A stretch of 64,000 bases of DNA, from the NCBI GenBank assembly GCA_018816865.1, contig JAHIUW010000017.1:186001-250000 (forward strand), written 5' to 3'. The notes beneath the pieces were generated by a model, which was given only the letters and a program-made list of their open reading frames with translations, was not told the origin of the DNA and made no database searches. The position numbers were made by a program, and so were the translations under genes. This DNA is from Pseudomonadota bacterium. Its GTDB lineage: Bacteria; Desulfobacterota; Desulfovibrionia; Desulfovibrionales; Desulfovibrionaceae. Positions 34,882 through 43,627 of the stretch are shown piece by piece (position 1 is the first letter of the stretch; each line of letters starts with the position of its first letter).

Positions 34882-36021
34882 ATGAAGATTCTACGGATTC
34901 TGACCTTGGTGTTGCTGGCTCTGGGCCTTTCGGCCCTGGCCATGGCTTCGGAGACCATCAAACTCGGTGCGGTCCTCTCCGTTACCGGTCCGGCCTCGTT
35001 TCTGGGCGAGCCCGAGCGCAACACCATGGAGATGCTGGTCGAGGAGATCAACGCCAAGGGCGGGGTCCTGGGCAAACAGCTCGAGCTGGTGGTCTACGAC
35101 GACGAGACCAACGTCAACAATTGCGTGCTGGCCGTGGACAAGCTCCTGAAAATGGACAAGGTCTGCACGGTGCTCGGCCCCACCGTGTCCGGCAACACCC
35201 TGGCCGTCATGGCCAAGTTCTCCAAGGCCGGAATCCCGTTGGTGTCCTGCGCAGCCGCAGAAAAGATCGTCAACCCCGTCGATCCCTGGGTCTTCAAGAC
35301 GCCCCAGTCCGACCGCCACGCCGTGACCAAGATCCTGAAGCACGCCCAGGCCCAGGGCTATAAAAAGATCGCCATCCTCAGCGTGTCCAACGGCTTCGGC
35401 CAGGCCGGGCGCGCCGTGCTGCAGGAACTCGTCCCCGCCCAGGGCATGGAACTGCTGGCCGACGAGGTCTACGGGCCCAAGGACACGGACATGACCGCCC
35501 AGCTGACCAAGATCAAGGGCCTGGGGCCCGACGCCATCATCTGCTGGGGCACCAACCCCGGCCCGGCCGTGGTCGCCATGAACCGCGTCCAGCTGGGGAT
35601 CAGCACCCCGCTGTACATGAGCCACGGCGTAGCCTCCAAGAAATTCATCGAGCTGGCCGGCGATGCCTCCGAGGGCATCCTGCTGCCCGCCGGTCGGCTG
35701 ATCGTGGCCGACCAGATCGCCGACTCCAATCCGCAGAAGGCCATGCTCACGGCCTATGCCAATGACTATCAGGCCAAGTTCAAGGCACCGGTTTCCACCT
35801 TCGGCGGCCACGGCTACGACGCTCTGGTGCTGACGCTCAAAGCCATCGAAATGGGTGGCTCCGCTGATCCCCAGTCCATCCGTGACAACCTGGAAAAAAT
35901 CAGCGGATTCGTCGGCACCGCCGGAATCTTCAACTTCTCGGCCAGCGACCACAACGGCCTGGACGAGAGCGCCTTCGAGATGATCCGCATCAAGAACGGC
36001 GAATGGACGATAGTCCACTAA
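34882..36021 (+). CDS. Branched-chain amino acid-type ABC substrate-binding protein, copy 1
   Basis: A 379-residue periplasmic type-I binding protein of the LivJ/LivK family with a signal peptide (about 1-22, ALAMAS). The mature start ETIKLGAVLSVTGPASFLGEPERN and the later GPTVSGNTLAVM and GFGQAGRAVL are typical. It is a close paralogue of the gene at 36554 and of the same length; a central run of 66 residues (LLADEVYGPK through VASKKFI) is identical in both. It has its own promoter and a strong stem-loop behind it, so it is expressed as a separate unit. The ligand may be an aromatic rather than a branched-chain acid, given phenylacetate-CoA ligase downstream. Confidence 0.92.
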   Translation: MKILRILTLVLLALGLSALAMASETIKLGAVLSVTGPASFLGEPERNTMEMLVEEINAKGGVLGKQLELVVYDDETNVNNCVLAVDKLLKMDKVCTVLGPTVSGNTLAVMAKFSKAGIPLVSCAAAEKIVNPVDPWVFKTPQSDRHAVTKILKHAQAQGYKKIAILSVSNGFGQAGRAVLQELVPAQGMELLADEVYGPKDTDMTAQLTKIKGLGPDAIICWGTNPGPAVVAMNRVQLGISTPLYMSHGVASKKFIELAGDASEGILLPAGRLIVADQIADSNPQKAMLTAYANDYQAKFKAPVSTFGGHGYDALVLTLKAIEMGGSADPQSIRDNLEKISGFVGTAGIFNFSASDHNGLDESAFEMIRIKNGEWTIVH

Positions 36022-36081
36022 CCTGCTGCATCCAGCCTCCGCCTTGCGGAGGCAAGAAGCTCGTCACCTCCGCGACGATGA

Positions 36082-36118
36082 GGAAGGGGCCCTCGGCATC
36101 GGGTCGAGGGCCCCTTCC
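36082..36118. terminator. Stem-loop terminator after binding-protein copy 1
   Basis: A perfect 14-bp stem, GGAAGGGGCCCTCG (36082-36095) with CGAGGGCCCCTTCC (36105-36118), and a 9-base loop. The downstream bases are only moderately T-rich. A second small stem, GCCTCCGC/GCGGAGGC, lies at 36035-36053 just after the stop. Confidence 0.65.
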
Positions 36119-36553
36119 CACTCCTTGTATGCTGTGGAGAAAACTGACATATCATACCCCCTCCCTTGACAATAACCTCCTTGATTTGACAAGAATGTGG
36201 CACACTGCCAACTGGGTTCATCATTCCACTGACAGTGTCCTGTCTTTGCACGCACCGCCAACCACGAACCAACGAGGGCGACATGATCCGCTTCGCAGAC
36301 CACGCAACCGTAGCCCTTCGAGGCTTCATGCGTGTCCTCGCCCCTGCTGGGTCCTCCTCCACCAAGACGTGCACCGCCAGCATCGGGGAGATGCTGCCCG
36401 CTTCTGTCCACGGGCTCTCCAGGCGACTATCCCGGGGGGTCGCGGGCACAGGCGGCATCTTCAGTTTTAGCCGCTAGCCCCCAGTCGGACACGAATCTGG
36501 GCAGACCTGACGCCCACCCCATTTTTTTATATTCACCCAAAGGAGGGATCCGC
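36119..36553. other. Region between the tandem binding-protein genes
   Basis: A 435-base stretch that must hold the promoter of the second binding-protein operon. TTGACA occurs twice (36166-36171 and 36186-36191), but neither has a good -10 at the right distance. An ATG at 36283 with GAGGGCGAC upstream opens a 64-codon frame to 36477 (MIRFADHATVALRGF...). It has high-GC third positions but no recognisable motif, so it may be a small gene or chance. AGGAGGG at 36541-36547 is the ribosome site of copy 2. Confidence 0.4.
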
Positions 36554-37693
36554 ATGAAGACCATGCGCGCTTTGATTCTCTTGGCCCTGGGCCTGATGAT
36601 CGCCGTTCCGGCAATGGCTTCCGAGACCATCAAGATCGGTGCGGTGCTGTCCGTCAGCGGCCCGGCCTCGTTTCTGGGCGAGCCCGAAAAGAACACCCTG
36701 CTGTTGCTTGAAGAGAAGATAAACGCCGCCGGCGGCATCCTGGGCAAGCAGCTCGAACTGATCATCTACGACGACGAGACCGACGTGAACAAATGCGTGC
36801 TCGCCGCCGACAAGCTGATCAAGAAGGACCGCGTGGCCGCAGTCGTCGGGCCCACCGTCTCCGGCAACACCCTGGCTATCATGAACAAGTTCAGCGCTTC
36901 CAAGATTCCCCTGGTCTCCTGCGCGGCCGCCGAAAAGATCGTCACGCCGGTCAATCCCTGGGTCTTCAAGACACCCCAATCCGACCGCCACGCCGTGATG
37001 ACCATCCTGGCCCATGCCCGGGCCGCCGGAATCAAGAGCGTGGCCATCCTCACCGTGTCCAACGGTTTCGGCCAGGCCGGACGCACCGTGCTCAAGGAAC
37101 TCGTTCCCGCCCAGGGCATGAACCTGCTGGCCGACGAGGTCTACGGGCCCAAGGACACGGACATGACCGCCCAGCTGACCAAGATCAAAGGCCTGGGTCC
37201 CGACGCCATCATCTGCTGGGGCACCAACCCCGGCCCGGCCGTGGTCGCCATGAACCGCGTCCAGCTTGGCATCAGCACCCCGCTGTACATGAGCCACGGC
37301 GTGGCCTCCAAGAAATTCATCGACCTGGCTGGCGATGCCGCCAACGGCTTGATGCTGCCTGCCGGGCGGATGATTGCCGTTGATCAGATCCCCGCCGACC
37401 ATCCGCAGCGCCCCGTGCTGACCGACTACGCCAAGGACTACCAGGCCAAGTTCAACATCCCGGTCTCCACCTTCGGCGGTTACGCCTTTGATGCCCTGAT
37501 GCTGGTCAAGACCGCCATCGAGAAGGCCGGGAGCACCGAGCCCATGGCCATCCGCGACGCCCTGGAATCCATCACCGGTTATGTAGGCGCCACCGGCGAA
37601 TACAACTTCTCCGCAACCGACCACAACGGCCTGGACGAACAGGCCTTTGTCATGGTCGCCATCGAAAACGGCGACTGGAAGGTGCTGAGGTAG
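36554..37693 (+). CDS. Branched-chain amino acid-type ABC substrate-binding protein, copy 2
   Basis: A 379-residue LivJ/LivK-type periplasmic binding protein with a signal peptide (about 1-22, AMAS). It is the paralogue of the gene at 34882 and is joined directly to the permease genes (livH starts 7 bases after its stop), so it is the operon's own receptor. AGGAGGG lies 6 bases before the ATG at 36554; the frame is open further upstream without homology. Differences between the two copies cluster in the N-terminal lobe and the last 120 residues, so ligand range may differ. Confidence 0.93.
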   Translation: MKTMRALILLALGLMIAVPAMASETIKIGAVLSVSGPASFLGEPEKNTLLLLEEKINAAGGILGKQLELIIYDDETDVNKCVLAADKLIKKDRVAAVVGPTVSGNTLAIMNKFSASKIPLVSCAAAEKIVTPVNPWVFKTPQSDRHAVMTILAHARAAGIKSVAILTVSNGFGQAGRTVLKELVPAQGMNLLADEVYGPKDTDMTAQLTKIKGLGPDAIICWGTNPGPAVVAMNRVQLGISTPLYMSHGVASKKFIDLAGDAANGLMLPAGRMIAVDQIPADHPQRPVLTDYAKDYQAKFNIPVSTFGGYAFDALMLVKTAIEKAGSTEPMAIRDALESITGYVGATGEYNFSATDHNGLDEQAFVMVAIENGDWKVLR

Positions 37694-37700
37694 CCGCAAC

Positions 37701-38582
37701 ATGGATTTCGCCTCAATACTGCAATACCTGGTGTCCGGTCTGACCATGGGCAGCACCTATGGTCTGACCGCCCTGGGTTTCACCATCATCTTCAACACCA
37801 CGGGCGTCATCAACTTCGCCCAGGGCGAGTTTGTGATGCTCGGGGGCATGCTCAGCGTCTACTTCATGAAGGCGCTGGGCCTGGCCCTTGTTCCGGCCAT
37901 CGTGCTGGCGGTGGTCGTATCGGTGATCGTGGGCGCGGCCTTCGAACGCTTCACCATCCGCCCGGTGAAGAACGCCAGCGTGATCCAGCTGATCATCATC
38001 ACCATCGGCGTCTCCATCCTCATCCGCGGCCTGGCCATGTTGGCCTGGGGCAAGGACACCTTCGCCCTGCCGCACTTCTCGGGCATGCAGCCCCTGCACT
38101 TCGGCGGCGCAACCATGCTGCCACAGACCCTGTGGGTGCTGGCCATCACCCTGGCCATCCTCGCGGGACTGAAGCTGTTCTTCTCCAGCACCATCTATGG
38201 CAAGGGCATGCTGGCCTGCTCCTACGACGTCAAGGCCGCCTTCCTGGTGGGCATCGACGTGCGACGCATGGTGCTGTTGTCTTTCATGATCTCCGCACTG
38301 GTGGGGGCCGTTGGCGGGGCCATCCTCGCGCCGCTGACCTTGACCAGCTACGACGTGGGCATCCTGCTGGGCCTGAAGGGCTTCGCGGCCTGCATTACCG
38401 GCGGGCTGGGCAACCCCTTTGGCGCGGCAGCAGGCGGACTCATCCTGGGTGTACTGGAGTCCTTTGGCGCAGGGTTCATCTCCTCGGCCTACAAGGACGC
38501 CTTCACCTTCATCATCCTGCTGCTGCTCTTGTTCGTGAAGCCATCCGGGCTCTTCGGTCAGGCCAGTTCGGACCGGGTCTAG
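37701..38582 (+). CDS. livH: Branched-chain amino acid-type ABC permease, LivH family
   Basis: A 293-residue inner membrane permease with about eight hydrophobic segments. Family signatures are GLTMGSTYGLTALGFTIIFNTTGVINFAQGEFVMLGG at the N-terminus and AVGGAILAPLTL and GGLGNPFGAAAGGLILG near the C-terminus. It pairs with LivM to form the membrane channel. It sits 7 bases after binding-protein copy 2 and 3 bases before livM, in an unbroken operon. Confidence 0.94.
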   Translation: MDFASILQYLVSGLTMGSTYGLTALGFTIIFNTTGVINFAQGEFVMLGGMLSVYFMKALGLALVPAIVLAVVVSVIVGAAFERFTIRPVKNASVIQLIIITIGVSILIRGLAMLAWGKDTFALPHFSGMQPLHFGGATMLPQTLWVLAITLAILAGLKLFFSSTIYGKGMLACSYDVKAAFLVGIDVRRMVLLSFMISALVGAVGGAILAPLTLTSYDVGILLGLKGFAACITGGLGNPFGAAAGGLILGVLESFGAGFISSAYKDAFTFIILLLLLFVKPSGLFGQASSDRV

Positions 38583-38585
38583 GCC

Positions 38586-39563
38586 ATGACCACCGGCAAG
38601 AAAAACACCCTGGGCGTCACGACCTTCGCCGCCCTGGCCGCAGCCCTGCCCTTTCTGCTGACCAACGACTATTACATCAGCACCCTGATCCTGGCCTTCC
38701 TGAACGCCATCATCGTCATCGGGCTGAACCTGCTGCTGGGCTATGCGGGGCAGATTTCCCTGGGCCACGGCGCGTTCTACGGGCTGGCCGCCTACACCAC
38801 CTCCATCCTGACCACCACCTACGGCTGGCCCATGGAGGCCGGACTCGTGGCCGGCGTCGTGCTCACCGTGGCCGCGGCCTATCTGATCGGCGTCCCGACA
38901 CTCAAGCTCTCCGGCCACTACCTGGCCATGGCCACCCTGGGCTTCGGGCTCATCGTGTACATCGTCTTCAACGAGTCCATCGAGCTCACGGGCGGCCCCA
39001 GCGGATTCGTGGGCGTACCCCGGCTGGAGCTGTTCGGCTTCGCCTTCGAGTCGGACCTCTCCTACTATTTCCTGGTGGCAGGCGTGTTGACCCTGATCGT
39101 CTTGTTGTCCCTGAACCTCATCGACTCGCGCTTCGGGCGCGCCATGCGCGCCATCCACACCAGCGAAAAGGCCGCCCAGGTCTCGGGTATCGACATCACC
39201 GCCTACAAACGCTTCATCTTCGTGCTCTCGGCCGGGTACGCCGGGGTCGCGGGCGTACTCTATGCGCACTACCTGTCGTTTGTGGCCCCCTCGTCCTTTG
39301 GCTTCCACTTCTCGGTGACGCTCATCGTGATGGTGGTTCTGGGCGGCATGGCCAGCGTCTGGGGGGCAGTGGCGGGGGCGGTCTTCCTGTCCGTGCTGCC
39401 CGAGTTCCTGCGGGCCTTTGAAAACATCGAGACCCTGCTCTACGGCGGCATCCTGGTGCTGGGCATGATGTACCTGCCCGACGGCATTGCAGGGGGCGTG
39501 AAGCGCTTGGCCAAGGCCGCCGTGAACAGGATGGCCCCGACCAGGAGGGCGCCCAATGAATAG
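38586..39563 (+). CDS. livM: Branched-chain amino acid-type ABC permease, LivM family
   Basis: A 325-residue inner membrane permease, partner of LivH. Typical features are LNAIIVIGLNLLLGYAGQISLGHGAFYGLAAY near the N-terminus, RFGRAMRAIHTSEKAAQVSGIDITAYKRFIFVLSAGYAGVAGVLY in the ATPase-coupling loop region and the GGMASVWGAVAGAVFL segment. About eight to ten membrane segments are present. Its 3' end overlaps livG by 8 bases, so translation is coupled. Confidence 0.94.
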   Translation: MTTGKKNTLGVTTFAALAAALPFLLTNDYYISTLILAFLNAIIVIGLNLLLGYAGQISLGHGAFYGLAAYTTSILTTTYGWPMEAGLVAGVVLTVAAAYLIGVPTLKLSGHYLAMATLGFGLIVYIVFNESIELTGGPSGFVGVPRLELFGFAFESDLSYYFLVAGVLTLIVLLSLNLIDSRFGRAMRAIHTSEKAAQVSGIDITAYKRFIFVLSAGYAGVAGVLYAHYLSFVAPSSFGFHFSVTLIVMVVLGGMASVWGAVAGAVFLSVLPEFLRAFENIETLLYGGILVLGMMYLPDGIAGGVKRLAKAAVNRMAPTRRAPNE

Positions 39564-40335
39564 CGCGCCCCTGCTGGCCTGCCAGGACGTGACCGTGCGC
39601 TTCGGCGGGGTGCTGGCCTTGGACTGCGTCAATTTCAGCGCTCGCAAGGGTGCGGTGACCAGCATCATCGGCCCCAACGGGGCGGGCAAGACGACCCTGC
39701 TCAACGCCATCACCGGGCTGGTCCGGGTGGGCGAGGGCCGCATTGCATTCGCCGGGGACGAGATCACCAACCTGCCGACCCACAAACGCGGCCAGGCGGG
39801 GGTGGTGCGCACCTTCCAAAACCTGGAGGTGTTCTCCAACATGTCGGTCATCGAGAACGTCATGACCGGCTGCCACCGCCATGTGCAATACTCCGTGCCG
39901 GACTGCCTGCTCAAGACCCCGCGCTATCGCCGCGAGGAACGCCGCTGTACCGAACTGGCCATGGACAAATTGGCCTTCGTGGAGCTGACGGAATTGATCC
40001 AGGCCCCGTCGGGCGACCTGGCCTTCGGCCAGCAACGGGCCATGGAACTGGCCCGCGCCCTGGCCTCCAAGCCCGAGCTGCTACTCCTGGATGAGCCCGC
40101 TGCCGGGCTGAACATGAAGGAGACCAAGGCCCTGGGAAAGCTCATCACCCGCATCCGCGACGAACTGGGCGTGACCGTGGTCCTGGTGGAACACGACATG
40201 GACCTGGTCATGGGCATCTCGGACGAGATCATGGTGCTCAACTACGGCAAGGATCTGGCCGTGGGCACACCCCTGGAAATCCAGAAAAACCCGGAGGTCA
40301 TCAGGGCCTATCTGGGCGAAGACGACGGGATCTAG
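39556..40335 (+). CDS. livG: Branched-chain amino acid-type ABC ATP-binding protein, LivG family
   Basis: A 259-residue ATPase. Walker A GPNGAGKTT is at 39-47, a modified signature (LAFGQQR, in place of the common LSGGQ) precedes Walker B LLLLDEPAAGLN, and the switch His is in VEHDMDLVMGI. The longer insert after the Q-loop (residues about 100-150) is typical of LivG. It works as a heterodimer with LivF to power the LivHM channel. It overlaps livM by 8 bases and ends 2 bases before livF. Confidence 0.95.
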   Translation: MNSAPLLACQDVTVRFGGVLALDCVNFSARKGAVTSIIGPNGAGKTTLLNAITGLVRVGEGRIAFAGDEITNLPTHKRGQAGVVRTFQNLEVFSNMSVIENVMTGCHRHVQYSVPDCLLKTPRYRREERRCTELAMDKLAFVELTELIQAPSGDLAFGQQRAMELARALASKPELLLLDEPAAGLNMKETKALGKLITRIRDELGVTVVLVEHDMDLVMGISDEIMVLNYGKDLAVGTPLEIQKNPEVIRAYLGEDDGI

Positions 40336-40337
40336 CC

Positions 40338-41072
40338 ATGCTCAGACTGAGAAACATCGACGTGTTCTACGGCAAGATCCATGCGGTCAAGCGCGCCTCG
40401 CTGCACGTGGACAAGGGCGAGATCGTGGCCCTTATCGGCGGCAACGGCGCGGGCAAGACCACCCTCTTGACCACCATCTCCGGGCTGAACCGTGCCTCGG
40501 ACGGGGACATCGAGTTCGATGGCCGGGACATCACCCGCACCCAGGCCAACACCATCGTCAAGCTGGGTGTCTCGCACGTGCCCGAGGGCCGGCTGGTGTT
40601 CAAGCCCATGAAGGTCGAGGACAACCTGCTGCTCGGGGCCTTCAACCGCTTTTCGTTCAAGTCTCGCGCGCAGGTGGGCCGCGACATTCAGACCATGTAC
40701 GACATGTTCCCCGTCCTGGGCGAGCGCCGCCGTCAGGCCGCCGGGACCCTGTCCGGAGGTGAGCAACAGATGCTGGCCATCGGCCGGGCTCTCATGGCGC
40801 GGCCCCGAATGCTGCTCCTAGACGAACCCAGCATGGGCCTGGCCCCGCAGATCACCCGCGAGATCTTCCGGCACATCCGGGAGCTGCGCGACAAGTTCGA
40901 TCTGACGGTGCTGGTGGTGGAACAGAACGCCCGCATGGCCCTGAGGATTGCGGACCGGGGCTACGTGCTGGAGACCGGGCGCATCATCCTCCAGGGGCCA
41001 AGCGAGGAACTCTTGGAAAACAGGGATGTGCAGCGCGCCTATCTGGGCCGCGACCTGGACGTGGAGCAATGA
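40338..41072 (+). CDS. livF: Branched-chain amino acid-type ABC ATP-binding protein, LivF family
   Basis: A 244-residue ATPase, partner of LivG. Walker A GGNGAGKTT is at 35-43, the signature LSGGEQQML and Walker B LLLDEPSMGLAP are intact, and the switch region reads VVEQNARMAL, with Gln in place of His as is usual in LivF. The VPEGRLVF motif after the Q-loop also marks LivF. It ends the transporter; phenylacetate-CoA ligase follows after 128 bases. Confidence 0.95.
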   Translation: MLRLRNIDVFYGKIHAVKRASLHVDKGEIVALIGGNGAGKTTLLTTISGLNRASDGDIEFDGRDITRTQANTIVKLGVSHVPEGRLVFKPMKVEDNLLLGAFNRFSFKSRAQVGRDIQTMYDMFPVLGERRRQAAGTLSGGEQQMLAIGRALMARPRMLLLDEPSMGLAPQITREIFRHIRELRDKFDLTVLVVEQNARMALRIADRGYVLETGRIILQGPSEELLENRDVQRAYLGRDLDVEQ

Positions 41073-41200
41073 TATCCCGGGGCCTTGGTGCCCCGGACCC
41101 CGCCCCAGGTGCCCCATCCCCGGGACACCCTAGCAAGAAGGGGCCTGCCGAACACCTTCGGGAACGTGGCCGGGGAAACGATCGAATCAAGGAGCCTTGA

Positions 41201-42502
41201 ATGTACTTCGACGAGAAGAACGAATGCATGAGCCGGGACGAACTGACCCAGCTGCAATTGGAACGGCTGCAGTCCACGCTGTACCGCCTGTCGCGCAATG
41301 TGCCGTTCTACAAAAAGAAGTTCGAGGACCTGGAACTGGACGTGGACGACCTGCGCAGCCTGGATGACGTACGCCGCCTGCCCTTCACCACCAAGAACGA
41401 TCTGCGCGACAACTACCCCTATGGCATGTTCGCCGTGCCCATGCGCGAGGTGGTGCGCCTGCATGCCTCCAGCGGCACCACGGGCAAGGCCGTGGTGGTG
41501 GGCTACACCAAGAACGACGTCCGGCGCTGGGCCCAACTCGCGGCACGGGTGCTCACCGCAGGCGGCGTGACCAAGGACGACGTGGTCCAGATCGCCTTCG
41601 GCTACGGCCTGTTCACCGGAGGCTTCGGCTTCCACTACGGGGCCGAGCTGCTCGGTGCCTCCGTGATCCCCAGCTCCTCGGGCAACACCCGCCGCCAGAT
41701 CCAGATCATCGAGGATTACAAGACCACGGCCCTGCTCTGCACCCCGGGTTACGCCCTGTACCTGGCCGAGGCCATGCACACCCAGGGCATCAATACCAAC
41801 GCCCTGACATTGAAGCATGGCCTATTCGGTGGGGAGACCTGGTCCGAGGGCGTACGCCAGCGCATCCAGGACGGCCTGAAGCTGACGGCCACGGACAACT
41901 ACGGCCTGTCCGAGATCATGGGCCCGGGCGTGGCGGGCGAATGCCTGGAACGCCGGGGCCTGCACATCAACGAGGACCACTTCCTGGCCGAGATCATCGA
42001 CCCCGAAACCCTGGAGCCCGTGGCCCCGGGCGAGGTGGGCGAACTGGTGCTGACCACCCTGACCAAGGAGGCCTTCCCCATGCTCAGGTTCCGCACCGGC
42101 GACCTGACCCGGCTGATCCCGGGCCAGTGCCCCTGCGGGCGGATCCACCAGCGCATGGACCGGGTCCAGGGCCGTACGGACGACATGTTCATCCTGAAGG
42201 GCATCAACGTCTACCCCAAGCAGGTGGAGAACGTGCTGGCCGAGATCGAGGGCGTTGATCCCTGCTTCCAGATCATCCTGGAACTGGACGGGGTGCTGGA
42301 CAAGGGCACCGTGCTGGTGGAGGCCGCCACCGACGAATTCTTCGACGAGATCAAGAAGCACCAGCAGATGTGCGCCTCCATCCGCAAACGCCTGGAATCG
42401 GTGCTGGGGGTGGGCTTCGACGTACGCATCGTTGAACGCGCCAGCCTGTTCGACACCAACGCCTGCAAGATCCAACGCGTCCTGGACAAACGCAAGATCT
42501 AA
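41201..42502 (+). CDS. paaK: Phenylacetate-CoA ligase
   Basis: A 433-residue AMP-forming ligase of the PaaK family, which makes phenylacetyl-CoA (or a related aryl-acetyl-CoA) from the acid, ATP and CoA. The nucleotide loop SSGTTGK is at 90-96. FGYGLFTGGFGFHYG, YGLSEIMGPGV and FRTGDLTRLIPG are typical, and TDDMFILKGINVYPKQVE marks the C-terminal domain. Length is normal for the family. AAGGAG precedes the ATG. Position behind livFGHM on the same strand suggests that the operon imports amino acids that are degraded to aryl-acetates, or that it helps form aryl-acids from aromatic amino acids; this is inference. Confidence 0.92.
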   Translation: MYFDEKNECMSRDELTQLQLERLQSTLYRLSRNVPFYKKKFEDLELDVDDLRSLDDVRRLPFTTKNDLRDNYPYGMFAVPMREVVRLHASSGTTGKAVVVGYTKNDVRRWAQLAARVLTAGGVTKDDVVQIAFGYGLFTGGFGFHYGAELLGASVIPSSSGNTRRQIQIIEDYKTTALLCTPGYALYLAEAMHTQGINTNALTLKHGLFGGETWSEGVRQRIQDGLKLTATDNYGLSEIMGPGVAGECLERRGLHINEDHFLAEIIDPETLEPVAPGEVGELVLTTLTKEAFPMLRFRTGDLTRLIPGQCPCGRIHQRMDRVQGRTDDMFILKGINVYPKQVENVLAEIEGVDPCFQIILELDGVLDKGTVLVEAATDEFFDEIKKHQQMCASIRKRLESVLGVGFDVRIVERASLFDTNACKIQRVLDKRKI

Positions 42503-42526
42503 CCACTTCTCCCCAATATCACATAG

Positions 42527-42560
42527 CAAAAGGCCGCTCCCCCGGGGGAGCGGCCTTTTG
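42527..42560. terminator. Terminator after paaK
   Basis: A near-perfect palindrome of 34 bases (42527-42560), stem AAAAGGCCGCTCC with GGAGCGGCCTTTT around CCCGGG. T-rich arms on both sides let it serve paaK and, on the minus strand, the acetolactate decarboxylase gene. Confidence 0.85.
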
Positions 42561-42643
42561 AATTAGCGACCAAAAGAATCTGCAAGAAACTGGATTCTCG
42601 GACCCTGCGCTCCGAAGAGCGGACGGCCTTCACGAGGCGGGCT

Positions 42644-43444
42644 TTACTGCTCGACCTTGTGCAGGTCCGCGGCCCGGTCAAGGGTAAGGTTCGTGGTTGC
42701 AAAGTCCTCGCTCTGGGGCAGGACCACGGTGAAGGCCGGGGTGGCATCCAGGGTCAGGGTCAGGTGCTCGAAAGAACAGTCCAGCATGTGCCCACCACCG
42801 GTGCGCGCGGCATTCACGAAATGCAGATGGAACCCGGGCACGCCCACACCCTTGACGAAGGCCGGGGACCAGAGGCCCACGATGTCGCCGGGCACGTCCG
42901 AAAAGTCAAAGACGGGCTGGGTGGCGGCCACCACCTTCAGCGGTGGATAAGGCTTGGTCTGACGCGGCACGCTGCGCGTCTTGACCGTGCGGAACTGCCC
43001 TGTGGCCCGGATGGCGTAAAAGATATTGGGATTGGGCAGCAGGGCTTCCAGTGCCGAATTCAGCTCGCGCATGGACGAGACATTGCCCAGGGTCAGGGTC
43101 AGGTCGGGCTCAAAGGGGGTCACCGCCGCAAATGGCGTGCTCGCCCCCTGTTCGGCCACGCGCACCGAGCCGTCGGACCGGATCTGGTAGACCACGCCGT
43201 CGATCACGGCCATCTCCCCGTCCAGGGCGTGAAACGTTCCCAGCCCCGTATTGCCCATGGCAATCAGCCGGGCCACGGGCATGGCCCCGTCGTAGACCCC
43301 GTCCAGCAAAGCGTCGATGGTCGATACCTGGAATAGGGTGTCGTTTCCCTGTTCGGCCTTCACGGCGGCGGCGGTGGTCAGCACGGCCAGGGCATAGAGG
43401 ACGATGCCCAGGATAATTTTAAACAGCAGGCGTGTACGCTTCAT
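42644..43444 (-). CDS. Alpha-acetolactate decarboxylase with N-terminal export signal
   Basis: A 266-residue homologue of alpha-acetolactate decarboxylase, which turns acetolactate into acetoin. The zinc ligands His206, His208 and His219 lie in GVPGFHLHF and GGGHMLDC, and the active-site Glu77 (LDGEMAVIDG) and Arg146 (YAIRATG) are in the expected places. Unlike cytoplasmic enzymes, it begins with a clear signal peptide or anchor (residues 1-30, basic start, hydrophobic core, VKA cut site), so it should act in the periplasm. The ATG at 43444 has AAGGAGGG upstream. No acetolactate synthase gene adjoins it. Two G-rich stem-loops lie upstream. Confidence 0.87.
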   Translation of the reverse strand: MKRTRLLFKIILGIVLYALAVLTTAAAVKAEQGNDTLFQVSTIDALLDGVYDGAMPVARLIAMGNTGLGTFHALDGEMAVIDGVVYQIRSDGSVRVAEQGASTPFAAVTPFEPDLTLTLGNVSSMRELNSALEALLPNPNIFYAIRATGQFRTVKTRSVPRQTKPYPPLKVVAATQPVFDFSDVPGDIVGLWSPAFVKGVGVPGFHLHFVNAARTGGGHMLDCSFEHLTLTLDATPAFTVVLPQSEDFATTNLTLDRAADLHKVEQ

Positions 43445-43578
43445 GCGAAAGGCCCTCCTTGGATCGGCACTCCATAGCAACCAAGCGCGCAAATGGAAAG
43501 CCCGTGGAACAATCGATTGCAGCCGGACAAGCCGGACTGCGATTGAACCCCACCCGACGGGCTGCCGCAAGGGCAAGG

Positions 43579-43616
43579 AAAAGCCGCCTTCTCGGGGGGG
43601 AGAGAAGACGGCTTTT
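43579..43616. terminator. Stem-loop 1 with G-tract loop
   Basis: AAAAGCCGCCTTCTC (43579-43593) pairs with GAGAAGACGGCTTTT (43602-43616) with a single C.A mismatch; the loop is seven G plus A. T-rich arms make it terminator-like in both directions. It lies between the zinc-ribbon gene and the decarboxylase gene on the minus strand. Confidence 0.6.
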
Positions 43617-43627
43617 ATTGGGGGGAA

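Noticed and set aside
36018-36458. Minus-strand frames between the tandem binding-protein genes
   Set aside because: Run through two stem-loops, no start signals or recognisable protein.
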